Positions 12,441 to 25,177 of a stretch of DNA of 64,000 nt are shown here, in pieces (positions within the stretch are counted from its first letter, which is position 1; every line of letters begins with the position of its first letter). This DNA comes from Agelaius tricolor (Eukaryota; Chordata; Aves; Passeriformes; Icteridae): assembly GCA_023055355.1 (NCBI GenBank), contig JALJCS010000001.1, forward strand, positions 108,206,881-108,270,880. The letters are read 5' to 3'. A program made the position numbers and the translations under genes. The notes under the pieces were generated by a model. It made no database searches. It saw only the letters and a program-made list of their open reading frames with translations, and was not told the origin of the DNA.

Positions 12441-15400
12441 AAGCAGTGTCAGTGGAATTTAAAAAAAAAATCTCCCCCTTCATTTGTCTGTCTCAGTAGC
12501 AAAGCTTGAAAGACAGAAACAATTAATTTTGTTCTCAGCAACTCTTTCAGCCCTGATTTTTCTCAGTGCCCAAGTATGAGACAACTTTTGAGTTGACTGT
12601 ATCATGTCTTCATCTAAGAAAGTTGTCCTTTAGAGCATTGTATTTAGATTGGGGGAAAAAACACCATGAAGCATACACAGTCATGTTAAATTGATTATAC
12701 TACCATGAACTGCAAAATATATTTTTGTTATTTTCCTGCATTTTACTGATACAGAGATTGGGCTTTGGCAATACACATACCTCTAATCTCCAGTCTTTTA
12801 ACCGCCATTAAAATTACCTATCCAAAAACTGTAAGCTTTCACACATTAGCACTTTCAAAACATTATAGCCATTTTTTAGGCTGAAATTCAGGTAACCAGA
12901 TTAACTTTGAATTTTGGAACATCCCAGCTGCACAAGACAAACCTGGCTTTTGCTTAGGCTGAAAAAATGGAAAACTGCCTGTGGTTTACATCACAAGCAA
13001 ACCTTTATCATGCAAAGTTTATAACAAATGCAAGGGCTGGAGATTCACAAACGTGCAGCTCTTCACTTGCAGTTTAAGGAGAAGGGAATTTGCCTCCAAA
13101 TGGCAGGAAGAGAGGGATCATGACACAAGCAATGACCTTCAAGCCAGTCATATATGGTTTGTCAGTCTAGTAGTATTATTCTGAGTTATTGATCACAAGG
13201 AGCTGAGCAGGATTTCAATGGTCTTGCAAAATCTCTTAATTCCACTATGATCATTAGGATGAATTCAGGCCTGGGGTATTGCATTTACACTATCAGGTTT
13301 CTGTCTCTTCCACTCCTCCAAGCACCTAACTGCTGGGAAGCAAAAGAAAAATGGGAATTTATTTTAGAATGAGTTCTTATCCAGAGTGTATCACAAAGTT
13401 TATATTTTCCCATTCAGAAATTCTCTATCCCAAGATAAAGTTTGCCAGTATTTCAGAAATTATGTTACGGCTGCTCTGTGGTTATGGTCACTGAGGGAAC
13501 AGGATAAAGAAATGCTGTTGTGTGTCGGCTGTGAAATGCAACATGTTAAACAAAGAGTTTTGGACTTTGACATCATCCCAGAAAAAGTGTCACATGCCAT
13601 GGTTTTTTAAAAGAAAACTTTAAAAGTTAAGGCAAATCAAATTAATCACCACCAAATCCTCTGGAAATTCAGACATCTAACATATTCTTAAATGTAAAAA
13701 AGTTTATGTGACAGAGAGAAATCTTGATGGATGTTTTTCCTAGACAGGAACACAGGAGTTTTACTGACATAATGTTTGTCTTTCATCCCGCAGCAATATA
13801 AAAAGTACCTACAAGAACACTGCAATTGCACTCATTTGCTCACATTTGAGATTTCTAGAGAATAAACTTTGGACTTTTAAGCTGACTTTTTCCAATCTAA
13901 TGAGTACGTTGGGGTGCTCATTCACTATATTTTGCCATTTTACAAAACTTCAGGACACCATAATTCCTCTGAAGCTACAGTGTGTAAATTTTGTGCAGCT
14001 GTGTAAGTACAAGGAATGATTATTCTGTAAGCAATCAATTAATTCTTCAAGTGTTCTAACTTCTAACTACACATCAGCAACACAGAACTGCAGGTGATTC
14101 TTAAATATCCAGGGAAGTGAAGGAAAACATGATCTGAAAACAAGGCTATAACACAGACCTCTGTGTTAGTGTCATGATTTGAGCCTAAATGAGTAAGCAG
14201 TGAAAGTCCTGATTATCCACACACTTACACCTGATGTAATGAGATAACTTTAGCCAGGCAAATCATGCAGGGGTTTTTGAAAATCTGCTCACTGTAAAAA
14301 TTCATGGTCATTTGGATTTCAGGCTCAATATTTTGTATGTAGTCATCTATCTCATAAATATTGAAACACTTCACAACTCTCTAATCAAACACATTCAGTC
14401 TGCAAATCCCCACAACAGGTGTCTTGTGCAATTCTCAATATGCAAGATTTCTCCATGGATATTAATTATAGGAGTAAATAACACAACAATAAATGTAATT
14501 CTAAACATACTTAAACTTTGCAGTCCTGTTATAAGACTTGCTGTAATTTTACACTAATACCCAGCTTTCAAGAAACATTATTCAAAAGGGATTGCTGTTC
14601 CACCAGCATGGTTGGCAAAGTGAGAAATCAGGCCAGTAAAGTCATTCCTGAAACAGTCTGCCCTCTGACAGAGGCAATTTATTTAAATAGTGTGTAATTG
14701 TGCAGTGGTAAGAAACTTTGTATTCCACATTTAGACTATTGCATCAGTCTTTGGGCCAGATATCTGGGAATTCTTTGGAACCTAGAGGCCCTATGAGTAA
14801 GAAATCCATCAGACTCAGTTTCTTTACTTTCAAAATGATCAAAGGGTCTTTGTTGTTGTCACCTTTTACAGTATTCAGATCTTTGAGTCTGGTAACACCT
14901 GAACCTACCTCAGACCTTGCTTTTTCTACCTCAGCTGCAACATTCTTGCTGCTATCTTTCCAGAGACACTTTTTGTGGCTTCATGGAGCTCCTTCTGTTC
15001 TGCTCAGGGAGTTTCCAATCTCACAGTGGCAGCTATGCTTCACATTACTTTTTCTGGCTCAGTCATTGGTTCCACATGTAAATGTGCTGCCAGTGACAGA
15101 CTGCTTGGTGTGAAATCCTCTCTCTGATGGCTTTCTTAGAATAAAAGTGACTTGGGGACCATCCAAATCAAGGTCTGGTATGGTAAGTTCCTCCACCACT
15201 CAGCATTTCCAGGGATTTAGGCAATAGCAGAGCTAAAAGTTCTTTCTGGCATGTGCACTTGATCAGCACAAGAAGCACAAACATTCTTTGTGTTTGGGCC
15301 AGGTCATCAAAAGTACCAGGCTGGTACTTTTCATCATTCAGATAGCAAAGACATCATGAGTCACTGCCATGATGTTTCCCACATTTGCATTCACAGTGTC

Positions 15401-17057
15401 ACCACTAAACTGGACATTCCAGAAGCAAGAATATCCCTTGGGAATTGCTGCTGGCCTAGCACAGCCTGATGGAAATCTGCAAAGTGAGACATCCATGTTT
15501 AGAGACTTCAGCTAAGTGGATCATCTTAAAGGAGAGCCAGGAACATTTTGTGGCTTTGATGAATTGATACTTAAAAATCTTTTCCTTTTAAGAACCAAAG
15601 CATTTGGGAATTAGCCCTTGGAAGAATCAGTTCTGACAATATTCATCCCACTTCAGCCTATTCACTCAGTTACACAAATTAGGAATCAATGCTTGCTCTT
15701 TCTCATTCATTCTCTGGAGGAACAAAGAAAATATTAGTAAGCATCACTCATGAAAATATGACATTACTACTAGAAATGCTCTGAGTGCAAGTGCTGTTGT
15801 TGTATAAACACTACAGTCATTTTAATGTCCCCTAAACAGTAGCTGACATGAACAAAAAGAATAAATGTTCCTATTGATTTCCTATCTGGAAATTTTTCAC
15901 TCCCAAGGTATATTATTCAAAATATATCAGCACAGATACTCTGTGAAGAAAGAGACAATGAATCACATCAAAAATATTAGTCACTAATGGGAAAAAGATT
16001 TAACCTTATGAAATCATGTTATCATGTTTTTCTTCATTCATTGCTTCAACATTTATAACTCAGTTCTGTCGAAAAATCAACTAATATATTTATTATTGAC
16101 ATATTTCATCAAGTACTAAACATTTCTTAGACAGTTTAGACATCCATAAGGCCCTTAATTAAATGAGTTAAAAGTCCTATTCAGTAACACAGATGTCATC
16201 CTATACAACAGAGAATAATTTTTCTGTAAGTACCCAACAAATAATTGGCTATCTTCAGCAAGCAGCACATGACCTGCTTTTGACATGCAACTCACACTGG
16301 GTGCACTCAGCTCCTGCTGAAGCCTCTCTTTTTGCTGTCCCCTGCTGCCCAGGGTGAGCAGCAGCAAAGCCCCTTAAGGGCAGACAGGAGCAAGCAGCTC
16401 CCAAGGGGCTGTGGTCAGCACAGAAGTGGGACAGCACTACTGTAGGTCCAGTGCTGCCTGGCATCATCCTGAGTGACAACGAAAAACTGAAAAAATATGA
16501 CAAAATATGTCCAAAATGTGACAAAATTTTAACCAATCTGTCCACAGAGTGAAGGAATAAATGTTAAAAGGCAAGAATCAAAAGCAGGTGTCCAGAATTC
16601 CGTTCCAAGATCCATTTTTAAAGCTATCAAAACAAAGTGCTTGAGTATCACAGATGAGGTACTATACATCAAAGATTTACCATCTTCCCCTCCATCCTGA
16701 AATATATCTTGTAACTCAGGAGGTTTCCCATTTCCTTTGGGAGCATACTGGTTGCTTTCCAGATCTATAAGATTTTATGCTCCAAAATTTGAACAGCTGT
16801 CACTCAGCTACAGCAATGCAGAGCTCCACTATTCCATCTGTGCCATATTTCACTTCCTTGAGAATTACCTCAGTACCAAACTAAATGGTGCATTCTAACC
16901 CCATGGCTCCCCTGTGCCCTTGGACAAGACTGATACAGCAGGCAAATAAGGAAATTAATGTTTCATGTTTGAGTGCTTTCCTATAATTATAATTAAAATT
17001 ATTCTTGTACTTGAAATCTAACTACTGGTCATGATTTCTGCTCTGGATCTGTGGAGA
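12441..17057. other. Unique DNA with an unidentified coding-like relic, no gene recognised
   Basis: No gene is recognised. From 14744 to 15481 the minus strand has long open stretches in successive frames, which may be a decayed coding sequence (see findings). A 23-base near-palindrome sits at 15309-15331. The part around 16255-16545 is richer in GC than its surroundings but matches nothing I know. The rest is AT-rich single-copy DNA. Confidence 0.5.
15309..15331. repeat. 11-bp perfect inverted repeat, 1-nt centre
   Basis: AAAAGTACCAG and CTGGTACTTTT are exact reverse complements separated by one G. This makes an odd palindrome of 23 bases. No function can be assigned. Confidence 0.85.
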
Positions 17058-17610
17058 ATAGAATCACAGAATGCTTTGGGTGGCAGGGACCTTTGAAGGT
17101 TATCAAGGCCAACCCCCTGCAATGAGCACAGACATTTTCAACTGCATCAGGTTTCTCAAAGACCCATCCAACCTGACCTTAGATATTCCCAGGGATGGGG
17201 CATCTGCAGCTTCTCTGAGCAACCTGGTCCAGAGTTCCACCATTCTCACTGTAAAAATTTCCTTTCTTCTATCTAGTCTGAATCTATCTTCTTTTAGTAT
17301 AAAATTGTTTGTCGTATGACAAAAGGCCCTACTAAAAACTTTTTCCTCATCTTTCTTTCTTTGTCCCTTTCTTTCCTTAGACCCCCCCTTTATGTACTGG
17401 AAGGCTCCTCTAAGCTCTCCCCTTGTGCCATCTCTTCTCCAGACTGAGCAACCCCAGCTCTCTCAGCCTGTCTTTACAGGAGAGGTGCTCCAGACCTCTG
17501 ATCATCTCCATGTCCATCCTCTAGACCTCCACCAGGTCATATCTTTCCTGTGTTGGTGGCTTCAGACCCAGATGCAATACTCTACACTCCAGTTCTCAGT
17601 GCAGTGGAAG
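17058..17610 (-). mobile_element. CR1 LINE, 5'-truncated 3' part (about 550 bp)
   Basis: On the plus strand the order of blocks is AGAATCACAGAATG, CAAGGCCAACCCCCTGCAATG, ACCCATCCAACCTGACCTT, CAGGGATGGGGCATC, then TATCTAGTCTGAATC, GTACTGGAAGGC, CTCTCAGCCTGTCTT and AGGAGAGGTGCTCCAGACC. This is the reverse complement of the CR1 3' region from its terminal repeat into the upstream part, in the right order. The element is on the minus strand. CR1 copies are usually cut short at the 5' end, as here. The open frames of 82 and 74 codons that cross it on the plus strand are antisense to the repeat and are not genes. CR1 generally lacks clear target duplications, and none is seen. Confidence 0.93.
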
Positions 17611-20179
17611 AAATAGCTTTTAGCTTTAGATATCTAAGACTTAAAAATACCATTTAAAAATACTTGTATCACATTACAAAGAAGTTTATGATATTCTGTT
17701 CCTAAATCTAATTTTACTTCACAACTACAACCACTATGAAATACTAAAATTAATGGATTTAATATCTGATTACAAGTTTTTATTTATTAGTAAATATTTT
17801 AAAAATTTTAAACAACTGTTAAAATCATGGCTAATTAAGTTTAAATTTTCATGTCTTCCTTGAAACTAACATGTAAATTCCTCATCTAGAGAGGGCAAAC
17901 TCTGAACTACTTTACTAACAAATCCAGTCTTTTCTGGCAAGCCTAAACACCAAGGATGGGTGATTAGATTAGCTGAGAACTGTGAGCTCCCTTTGAGACT
18001 CTCTCTAGATAGCCAGTGATTCACTTCTGAGCCTACTATTTTCTAAAACACCGATTTACATTTGAATAGAGGAGCTACTTTTCCCTCCTTGCTTTTTCCT
18101 AGTATCAGTTAAAGCATTATCTCTTCCTACAAACGTTGCCTACTCTCAAACTGTAACTATTATCAGGGCTCTTTTCCAGGGCACTCCAGCCCCTGAGCCA
18201 TGCAGCAGAGATGAGCAGATTTTAGTCTGATTTCAGCATCCAGCACCCCAAGATCCCCAAATGACACAGCAGGTATCAGGACAAGGAGGTCTCTCCCATT
18301 GCCTGATAACCATAACATTGACCTGTGCTCTTCCTCCTCCCAGCACCTGGCCCCAGATCTGTATTTCTCAGCACCTGGATGCTGCTCTGGTTAAAGCAGT
18401 GAGCTTGCACTTGAAACTAACAAAGCTGTAAGAAAGCCTTTCATTTCCAGTATGCATAAATGTTTGGCATTCCTCTGCACCTACTAATTTTTTTTTAAGC
18501 CTGGTTTCTGACAGATGGAAGTCCTAAGCAGCCATGTTGTTCTTTTTCTACATGCAAAAATCCTCTGTGGGGATTGATGCAGATTCATTTATTCTCCTGA
18601 AAAAAAAAAGTCTTCTAAATCAGAAGTGGGAATACACTGCATCCATTCCACCTTTTCCAATTTTAATTTATATATTCATTATCTTGAGGATCTTCTCAAG
18701 CTTTTCATAAAGAAAGACATAGCCCTTTTGTTTCCTATCACTCCATTTCCAGGAAGCGTTACATGATTAGTGTGCAATAAACTGATTCATTTTGTAGAGC
18801 CTAAAATCACCCAAGTGATTTAAGGTGCCTTGACTTTTTATTTCCAAAAGCAAAAAACTGCAGGTGATTGGGGGTTCTTAATCTTAAGAGCACCCATCTG
18901 CCATTTCCTCATGTGTAGGAGAAGCCTGCCCACACCTACTGCTCCCGTGGGTCTTCATCACTTTGTACATCTCTCCCAGGCTCTAGGTCAGGTACAGAAA
19001 ACAGAGGATCACATTTGTATGTTGCTTTGTAAATGTTGACTTGGACACTTGTTCAGGCACAGGCAGTGGGGTTCAAAGCAGGGTAAACAATATAATTGAA
19101 GGAGTCTTTGTTTAAATCCATAAGCCATGCAGTCAACACTCAGTTGAACAAAGCTCAGCTAAGCTCATGTGAGCTCAGCATGCATTAAGAACCCATATTT
19201 AAAAATAGTTACTCTGAGTAAATGACAGTAGATATCAATTTTGTCACAAAAATATGATAGTTTGCCTGGAGGTAAAGATGAAATGTTAATGAGATGTAAA
19301 AATGCCTGTTTAAGGGAGGTAAGCTATTCTTTCACTTATTAGAACTTTTTTTGGCTTGAGTAAGTTTAGCAATAAAACTTCCTTTCCTTTTTATAATCTA
19401 CTTCTCCATAAGCTATATTGTCTGCTTTCAAGTTTCATTGTTAAACCTATGCTGAAGGCAATCTAAAAACTCCTAAATCTCAATTTTTCCAAGCATAGTT
19501 GCTATGGTTACATATATGCCAATATATACCTGGGTAAAAGGAGGAAAAACATCTGACTGTTCTCCTTTTAAAAGGAGAGCATTATGTTCCACAGATAAAA
19601 GCCTGGCTGAAGATCATTTCACCTGCTCTGCTTCGAGTCAGTGGAAGCAGAGCTGAGCTCCATGCCACCTTCCTTCAGTCTGCCGTGGACCCCTGAGCCA
19701 GTGTGAAGATTGGCTACCCTGCCTCCAAAAGCAGCACAGCTACCCCTGCATGAGCCATGCCCGCAGAGAGGCAGGATTCCTGCATTCACCAGCTATGTGG
19801 GATGGATGCCAAGCCACAGAGTGGAGCTCTGCTCCCTTGCACAGAGGACTTCAACCATCATTCCCCCTTCTGCTCCCTCTCACACTCTCACTGCGCGGTC
19901 CAAGGCAGATGCACTCTGTGTCATCTCCAGCTCTGCTTTATTTTGTAAATAAAGAAGGGACTACTTCCCCTCCTCTTCTCACACTTTGTAATTGAGATTT
20001 GTCTTCTGGTTATTGATTCAGACAGGCTTCAGTTTTCAGAAAGAGCCAAGCCATGTAATGCAAGCTCTTATTCAGTCTCAGGGTCACCAGTGAAAAGCAG
20101 GACTAGTTAGGTAGGTCATCATTTGGAGCAAGAAGAAAAAAATTCTAAAGGGGTTTGTTGACATTTTTTTCTTTATGTC
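17611..20179. other. Unique DNA with a GC-richer cassette near its end
   Basis: No gene is recognised. The segment 19561-20024 stands out: a perfect 18-bp palindrome, a TATA-like motif, about 350 bases of GC-richer sequence and an AATAAA signal (see findings). The three overlapping plus-strand frames in it look like by-products of its composition. Confidence 0.5.
19561..19578. repeat. Perfect 18-bp palindrome
   Basis: TCTCCTTTTAAAAGGAGA is its own reverse complement with no spacer. It lies a few tens of bases upstream of a TATA-like motif (GATAAAAG). Confidence 0.9.
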
Positions 20180-20630
20180 TGTTATGATTTGACCCCAGCA
20201 GACAGCTAAGCCTCATTCACTCCTCCATGGTGAGATGGGAAAGAGAACAAAAAAAGCAAAAGGCAAAAAAACTCATGGGTTGAGATAAAGACAGTTTAAT
20301 AAGGAAAAGAAAGAAAAGGAATATGATGGGCAAAAAACCCAGTTGCTTCCTAGCAGACAGTCCCTGAAAAACAGCAGCCCTGACAAACTTCTCCTAGCAA
20401 TTTTACTGAACACAATGCTGTAAGGTATGGAATGTTCCTCTGATCACTTGGGGCCAGCTGTCACTTGACCAACACCTTGTGTACCCCCAGCCCTCTCTTT
20501 GGTGAAGTGAGTAGCAGAAAAGGCCTTGACTCTGTGCAGTAGTGAAAGTATCCTTGTTATCAACGCCATTTTCAGCACAGAACCAGAACTCAGCCCCATA
20601 ACAGACTCTACCCCAGCCCAAAACAGCACA
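20180..20630 (-). mobile_element. Solo LTR of an endogenous retrovirus (LTR-C)
   Basis: Read on the minus strand this 451-bp element begins TGTGCTGTTTTGGGCTGGGG and ends GGGGTCAAATCATAACA. Its landmarks follow a widespread avian LTR in order: GTTGATAACA near the start, AACATTCCATACCTTAC in the middle, then ATTAAACTGTCTTTATCTCAACCCATGAG, described here only by its first part (ATTAAA signal at 20300-20295), and a TCTCTTTCCCATCTCACC block near the end. The ends are TG...CA. No matching flanking duplication is visible, so either the ends are slightly off or the flanks have decayed. No viral reading frame is attached. The family resembles ERVL-like avian LTRs, but this assignment is from memory. 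Confidence 0.85.
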
Positions 20631-23600
20631 ACAGCATTTTGCCATTTCCATGCTCCTGAATATCACAATCCTTCAAGTCAGCCATCATTATTTGAAGATT
20701 AATATTTTTGTAAGTGTGGAAGAAAAGTAGTTACCTTTCAGTTTCATCTACACTGCAAGGTCAAATTTTGTAGCATTAGCACAAGGCATTGATCCTGCCA
20801 CAAAAAGCATAAGTGCATGTGAATTGGCTTCAAATCTCCAGAGAAAGGCAATTCCTCCACTTGTCTTGCAAAATTATAGTACTTATTTTATAAATGAGCA
20901 GATTTCTTACCAAAGTACAAATCAATTATAAGTAGATTCTAACTTATGTGGTTTCAGAGAAAAACATTACAGTAATTTGTCCATCAAAATTATTGAAGCT
21001 GCTCCCCATTGCATACGCAGATGTAGCCCTTGACAAGCCTCAGAGCAGAGAGTTCCACAAATAAACTATTTCTCCCTGTGAGCCAGAAACCATGGCAAAG
21101 CATGCAACAGAGCCTTATGCTGATTTGACCAGACTGAGCAAGAAAAATTGCTACTTACTAAAAATTGGGGTGACCATATAAATTATGAATACTCATGTGC
21201 TGCCTCATTCTTACCATCAACTGGAATCAAGCACTATGAGGAACCAAGTTTTGAAAATCCCTCTCCCTTGGGAAATCTCCACTCTACTCATGTTTATGTT
21301 CGATTGCAGTGTCATGAAAATTAGTATCAAGATTACACTGTATTAACACATTGCACAAAGCTTGTACAAGAAGATAGTCATTACTGATATTAAGCTGCTG
21401 ATATTTAAGTAATTGCTATTCTTTATCAGCCTTATTATCAAATGATCTTGTTACAGCTACAGAATTACCTATAATCACTTGCACAGAGAGGATTTTAAGC
21501 CTGATCAGAAAAGAATCATTAAACATTAATTAAAGTACTGCATGTACACTCTGTATTTGGCTTGACAGTTTGCAGGAGCAGCCTGCTAAACAATCCCTGC
21601 TAAGCACAGAGATAAAGCAAGGTGTGTCTGTGCTGAATGCCCCACTGGGAGTTAGAAACATGACTTTAGTCCATTTATAAAGTTTTCTCATTAGGTTTCA
21701 ATTCAGGAGCAATGCCACAATGGTATTTACAGGATATTCAATCACTCATGACAGAAAAGCTAGACTGACATTGCACAAATGGTGTTTGATTATTACCAAT
21801 CTATCATGTCAGTTAGCAGGAGGAAAAGATACATTTCAATTGATTTCAAAAGGCTGCTGTGACAAATGCGTTCTGGGAAGCTGAGCAGTAACAGATTTCA
21901 GGCCCTGATTAATCTGGTATACACAAAACTGTATACCCTGGTCTCTTTTAAGCACACAACACACTCTTCAACAGAAAATTAGAGCAGCTACATGACCAAA
22001 CACTGGATTATTTTCTTTCCAGTCTTTTATTTGATTAGCTCAACTCTCCAAGGGGTAGGGGTTAAAATGCTCATGAAAAAAATCTGAACTTCAACTTATT
22101 TGTTATATTGTCACCACAAGTAAGAAGTAAAACTGTGCCTTTGAGAAAATGAACCAAAATATCTGGGGATTGTGTCAGTCAGATTACACAGCAGAAAAAA
22201 ATTACATCAGCCAGCTCCAAACACGACGGACAGGGGATGTCACCCACCAACAATGCATGGCACAATCTGCTACCTCCAACTGTTCTCAGTGGTGCCAGGG
22301 TCTACAGAGGGATCTTCCTTTAACAAGCAGGACTGCTTGTAAAAGAAATATCTCCACTGAGTTATTTTCTTCTTGCTGTGGGCACTGGTAGTTGTACCTG
22401 GTATGCAGTGTTTTCCACAAACAACCTGCAGACTTTCTCAAGGTTCTGTGCTCCCAGGTTTGTCAAGTAAACTGAGAAGAGCTACTGGCTCTTCAAACAT
22501 GAAGGAAACATCAAAGAAAACAAAAAGAGTATGTTCAAATTCAATGCACCCCAAGCAGAGAGTCCTTAAACAGGCATATTTGATTCCTTATAAATAGTTC
22601 CATTACAACAGGGAAAGCCACAGAAGTGTGTTAAGTTGTTAGTTAGATTTTCTGCTGATTAAGACTAAGAATTGTCCTTGCAGGAATTCCCTTTTCTTTC
22701 CATATGGGTAAGATAGATAGGCATTTTTCCAAGGCTTGTCCACTCAGGGTACCACAGAAACAAAGAATATAGATATTTTTTTAAGGTCTCTTGAAAATAC
22801 ATTCTTGAAGGTGGGGAAAATAGAGGACAAGGCAGAATTCCTTTTGTGCCCATCTACTTAGAACCATGTAATTGGGGAATATTCCTGTATGTCATGGAAG
22901 AGTAAGCACAAAAACTCATAAAAAGCACAAGCTCTTCCATCATGGTGCTTTCACATTAAGGCTGATGGTCTGAGCAATCAACAGAAAGAGAAGTGTTACC
23001 CCTTTTGCTAATGTGGCTAATGATTAACTACGACTGTTTAGCACTGAGGAAAATATTCCAACAATTAATGGGGAAAGTGTGAAATGTAATTTTACGTCTT
23101 CTTTGTCTGCTGAGGAACTTGAGAAGATAATTAAGTCTAACAGTAATTGATGTGGGCTGATGTAGTGAAGAAACAGGAGAATTAATCCTATGGTTCAAAG
23201 TCTTGCTCTCTGATGCACCAGTGCAGCCATAGGAAAAAATCTTTTGCCTTCATGCTGGGAAACTAAACCTAAATATGAACCAATGGAAGGCAATCTTTCA
23301 TTGGAATGGCTGTACATAGAGACTTTTTTGGCACTTCTACCACATTATCTCCTTCTGGTGACTGGCAAGAAGCTTAACACTGTTGGATGTTTCCAAACAG
23401 ATTGATCCATGACAAAAGCTTTAGGAGACTCCCTGAACAGCAGATAGGAATTTTGAATTCTTTCTTGTGAAGCAAAAAGGAAAACAGGCAACCAGCATCC
23501 CTCCATATATGTCTATATTTGCTGTTCTCTCACTGAGATCACAACTACGTCTGAAAGTTTGCTAGTCTGATCTCAAGAATTTCTAAAGGTCAGTTCCTCA

Positions 23601-25130
23601 CCACAGACATCTTTCTTTCCAGCTATAATGGCAACAACTTCCAAAAAATAAAGAGAAGAAATCAACAGTTTGCCTCACAGTAACACTGAGCTACAAGGTT
23701 TAACCATGATTAGCTAACAGGATTCTAAACACAGTTTCTCCTGGTGTAGTAAGGCTATAAAATCACAATCAGGAGCACAGCAGCCATTTATCCTTCAGAA
23801 CAAATTTTGCACTTCGATAAGCTTTTACTCATGTTTTCAAAGGCACTGTTCATAAAGTAAGGGGCTGTTGAGTGAGAGCAAGGGAAGCAGAAATGGGATT
23901 GCTGATTGGCACTGTCCTTGTAGTCACATCAACCCCAGAAAGGCATTTCTCTCCAGGCAGGTCCTACGGGGTGCTCTAAGCACATGTAAAAACAAAACTG
24001 CTGAACTAATTATTTCACACCTCTCATAAGAACAGAAAACAAATCTACTCTTGGGTCTGAATTCTTGTGTGACAAGTTCCAGTCCATTTACTAAAAACCC
24101 TTGTCATGTGGAATTCATAACCACTGTGACAGTTTTAGCTAAAAGCATGCCATTATAATCTGTCACACAACATAATTATTACCCAAAAATGATGTTCTGC
24201 ATATTCACTTTGTGAAACATGGGTAAGAGGGAGGGAGCTGGAATAGGGCAGCGTGACACCTGAAATGGGCTTCACTGTCTCAGACCATTTGTTGAAAAAT
24301 GCACTTTGAAGTTAATCACATTACCTTCACCTCAATAACCAATGTAGACCCTGAATGTTTAATTATGCTACTGGTTTTATACCTAATCAATCTTTTTCAT
24401 TAAAATCCAGTGAAGCAGACAACTGAGATAATTACTGAAGAATCATCTTAATTAAAATTTTTAGCTTCTAATTAAGAGTCATTGTTTACCTCATCAGAAA
24501 GCCATTAGGATTCAGGACAAGGTTGCCCTGTTCATTATGTTTTCACCTTTTTTTTCCTAAAGCTTTGGGCAAAGAGAGTGATACAGGATTTTAGGTTAAA
24601 AAAGGAATTATTACAGTTGTCCCATGAAAAGGGAGAATATGTACAAGCCAGGGTCACCACTTTTCAAAAGCCCCATAGCATATTTTCATTCAAAGTAATT
24701 GTAGAATATGTTTGCATATAAATTGACACTGCCTTGTTCTTGAAGATAAAGAAGTGTCTATCCTTAAAATGGACGTGACTGCCTAAATTATTTCTTTATT
24801 GCTTTCCAGCTACAGTGAAGATAATTTTGAAAGCCCTCAATCCTCCTAACCTGCAATCAGAAATGTCTTTATGCTTTTCACTGATGTGTTCACAAGTGTC
24901 TGACATTGAAGTCTGCTTCAACATCAGAAAAGTCCCATCAGACACTTCAGCTGGGGACTCAGAACTGCCGAGCAGTTAAATGCCACCACTGAAGATGTGC
25001 AGCTTCAACATGCTCACACTCACTGCAAGGCACCAGCACCAGCTGGACACATGTGATGATGCTTCAAATGACAGAATTAATCAGGGAAAAATATTATCCA
25101 GCCTAACTGGATTCAGTTGCAGGTCCCCCC
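20631..25130. other. Unique AT-rich DNA, no gene recognised
   Basis: No gene or repeat is recognised. Four TAATTA cores are clustered at 24360-24475 (see findings). Open frames are all below 90 codons. Confidence 0.55.
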
Positions 25131-25177
25131 ATATGTGTATATGTGTGTATATATATATTATATATATATATACACAC
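25131..25177. repeat. TA/TG microsatellite
   Basis: Alternating TA and TG dinucleotides over about 47 bases, ending in ACACAC. It is partly self-complementary and likely polymorphic in length. Confidence 0.9.

Noticed and set aside
17071..17616. Two plus-strand frames of 82 and 74 codons
   Set aside because: They are antisense to a clear CR1 repeat.
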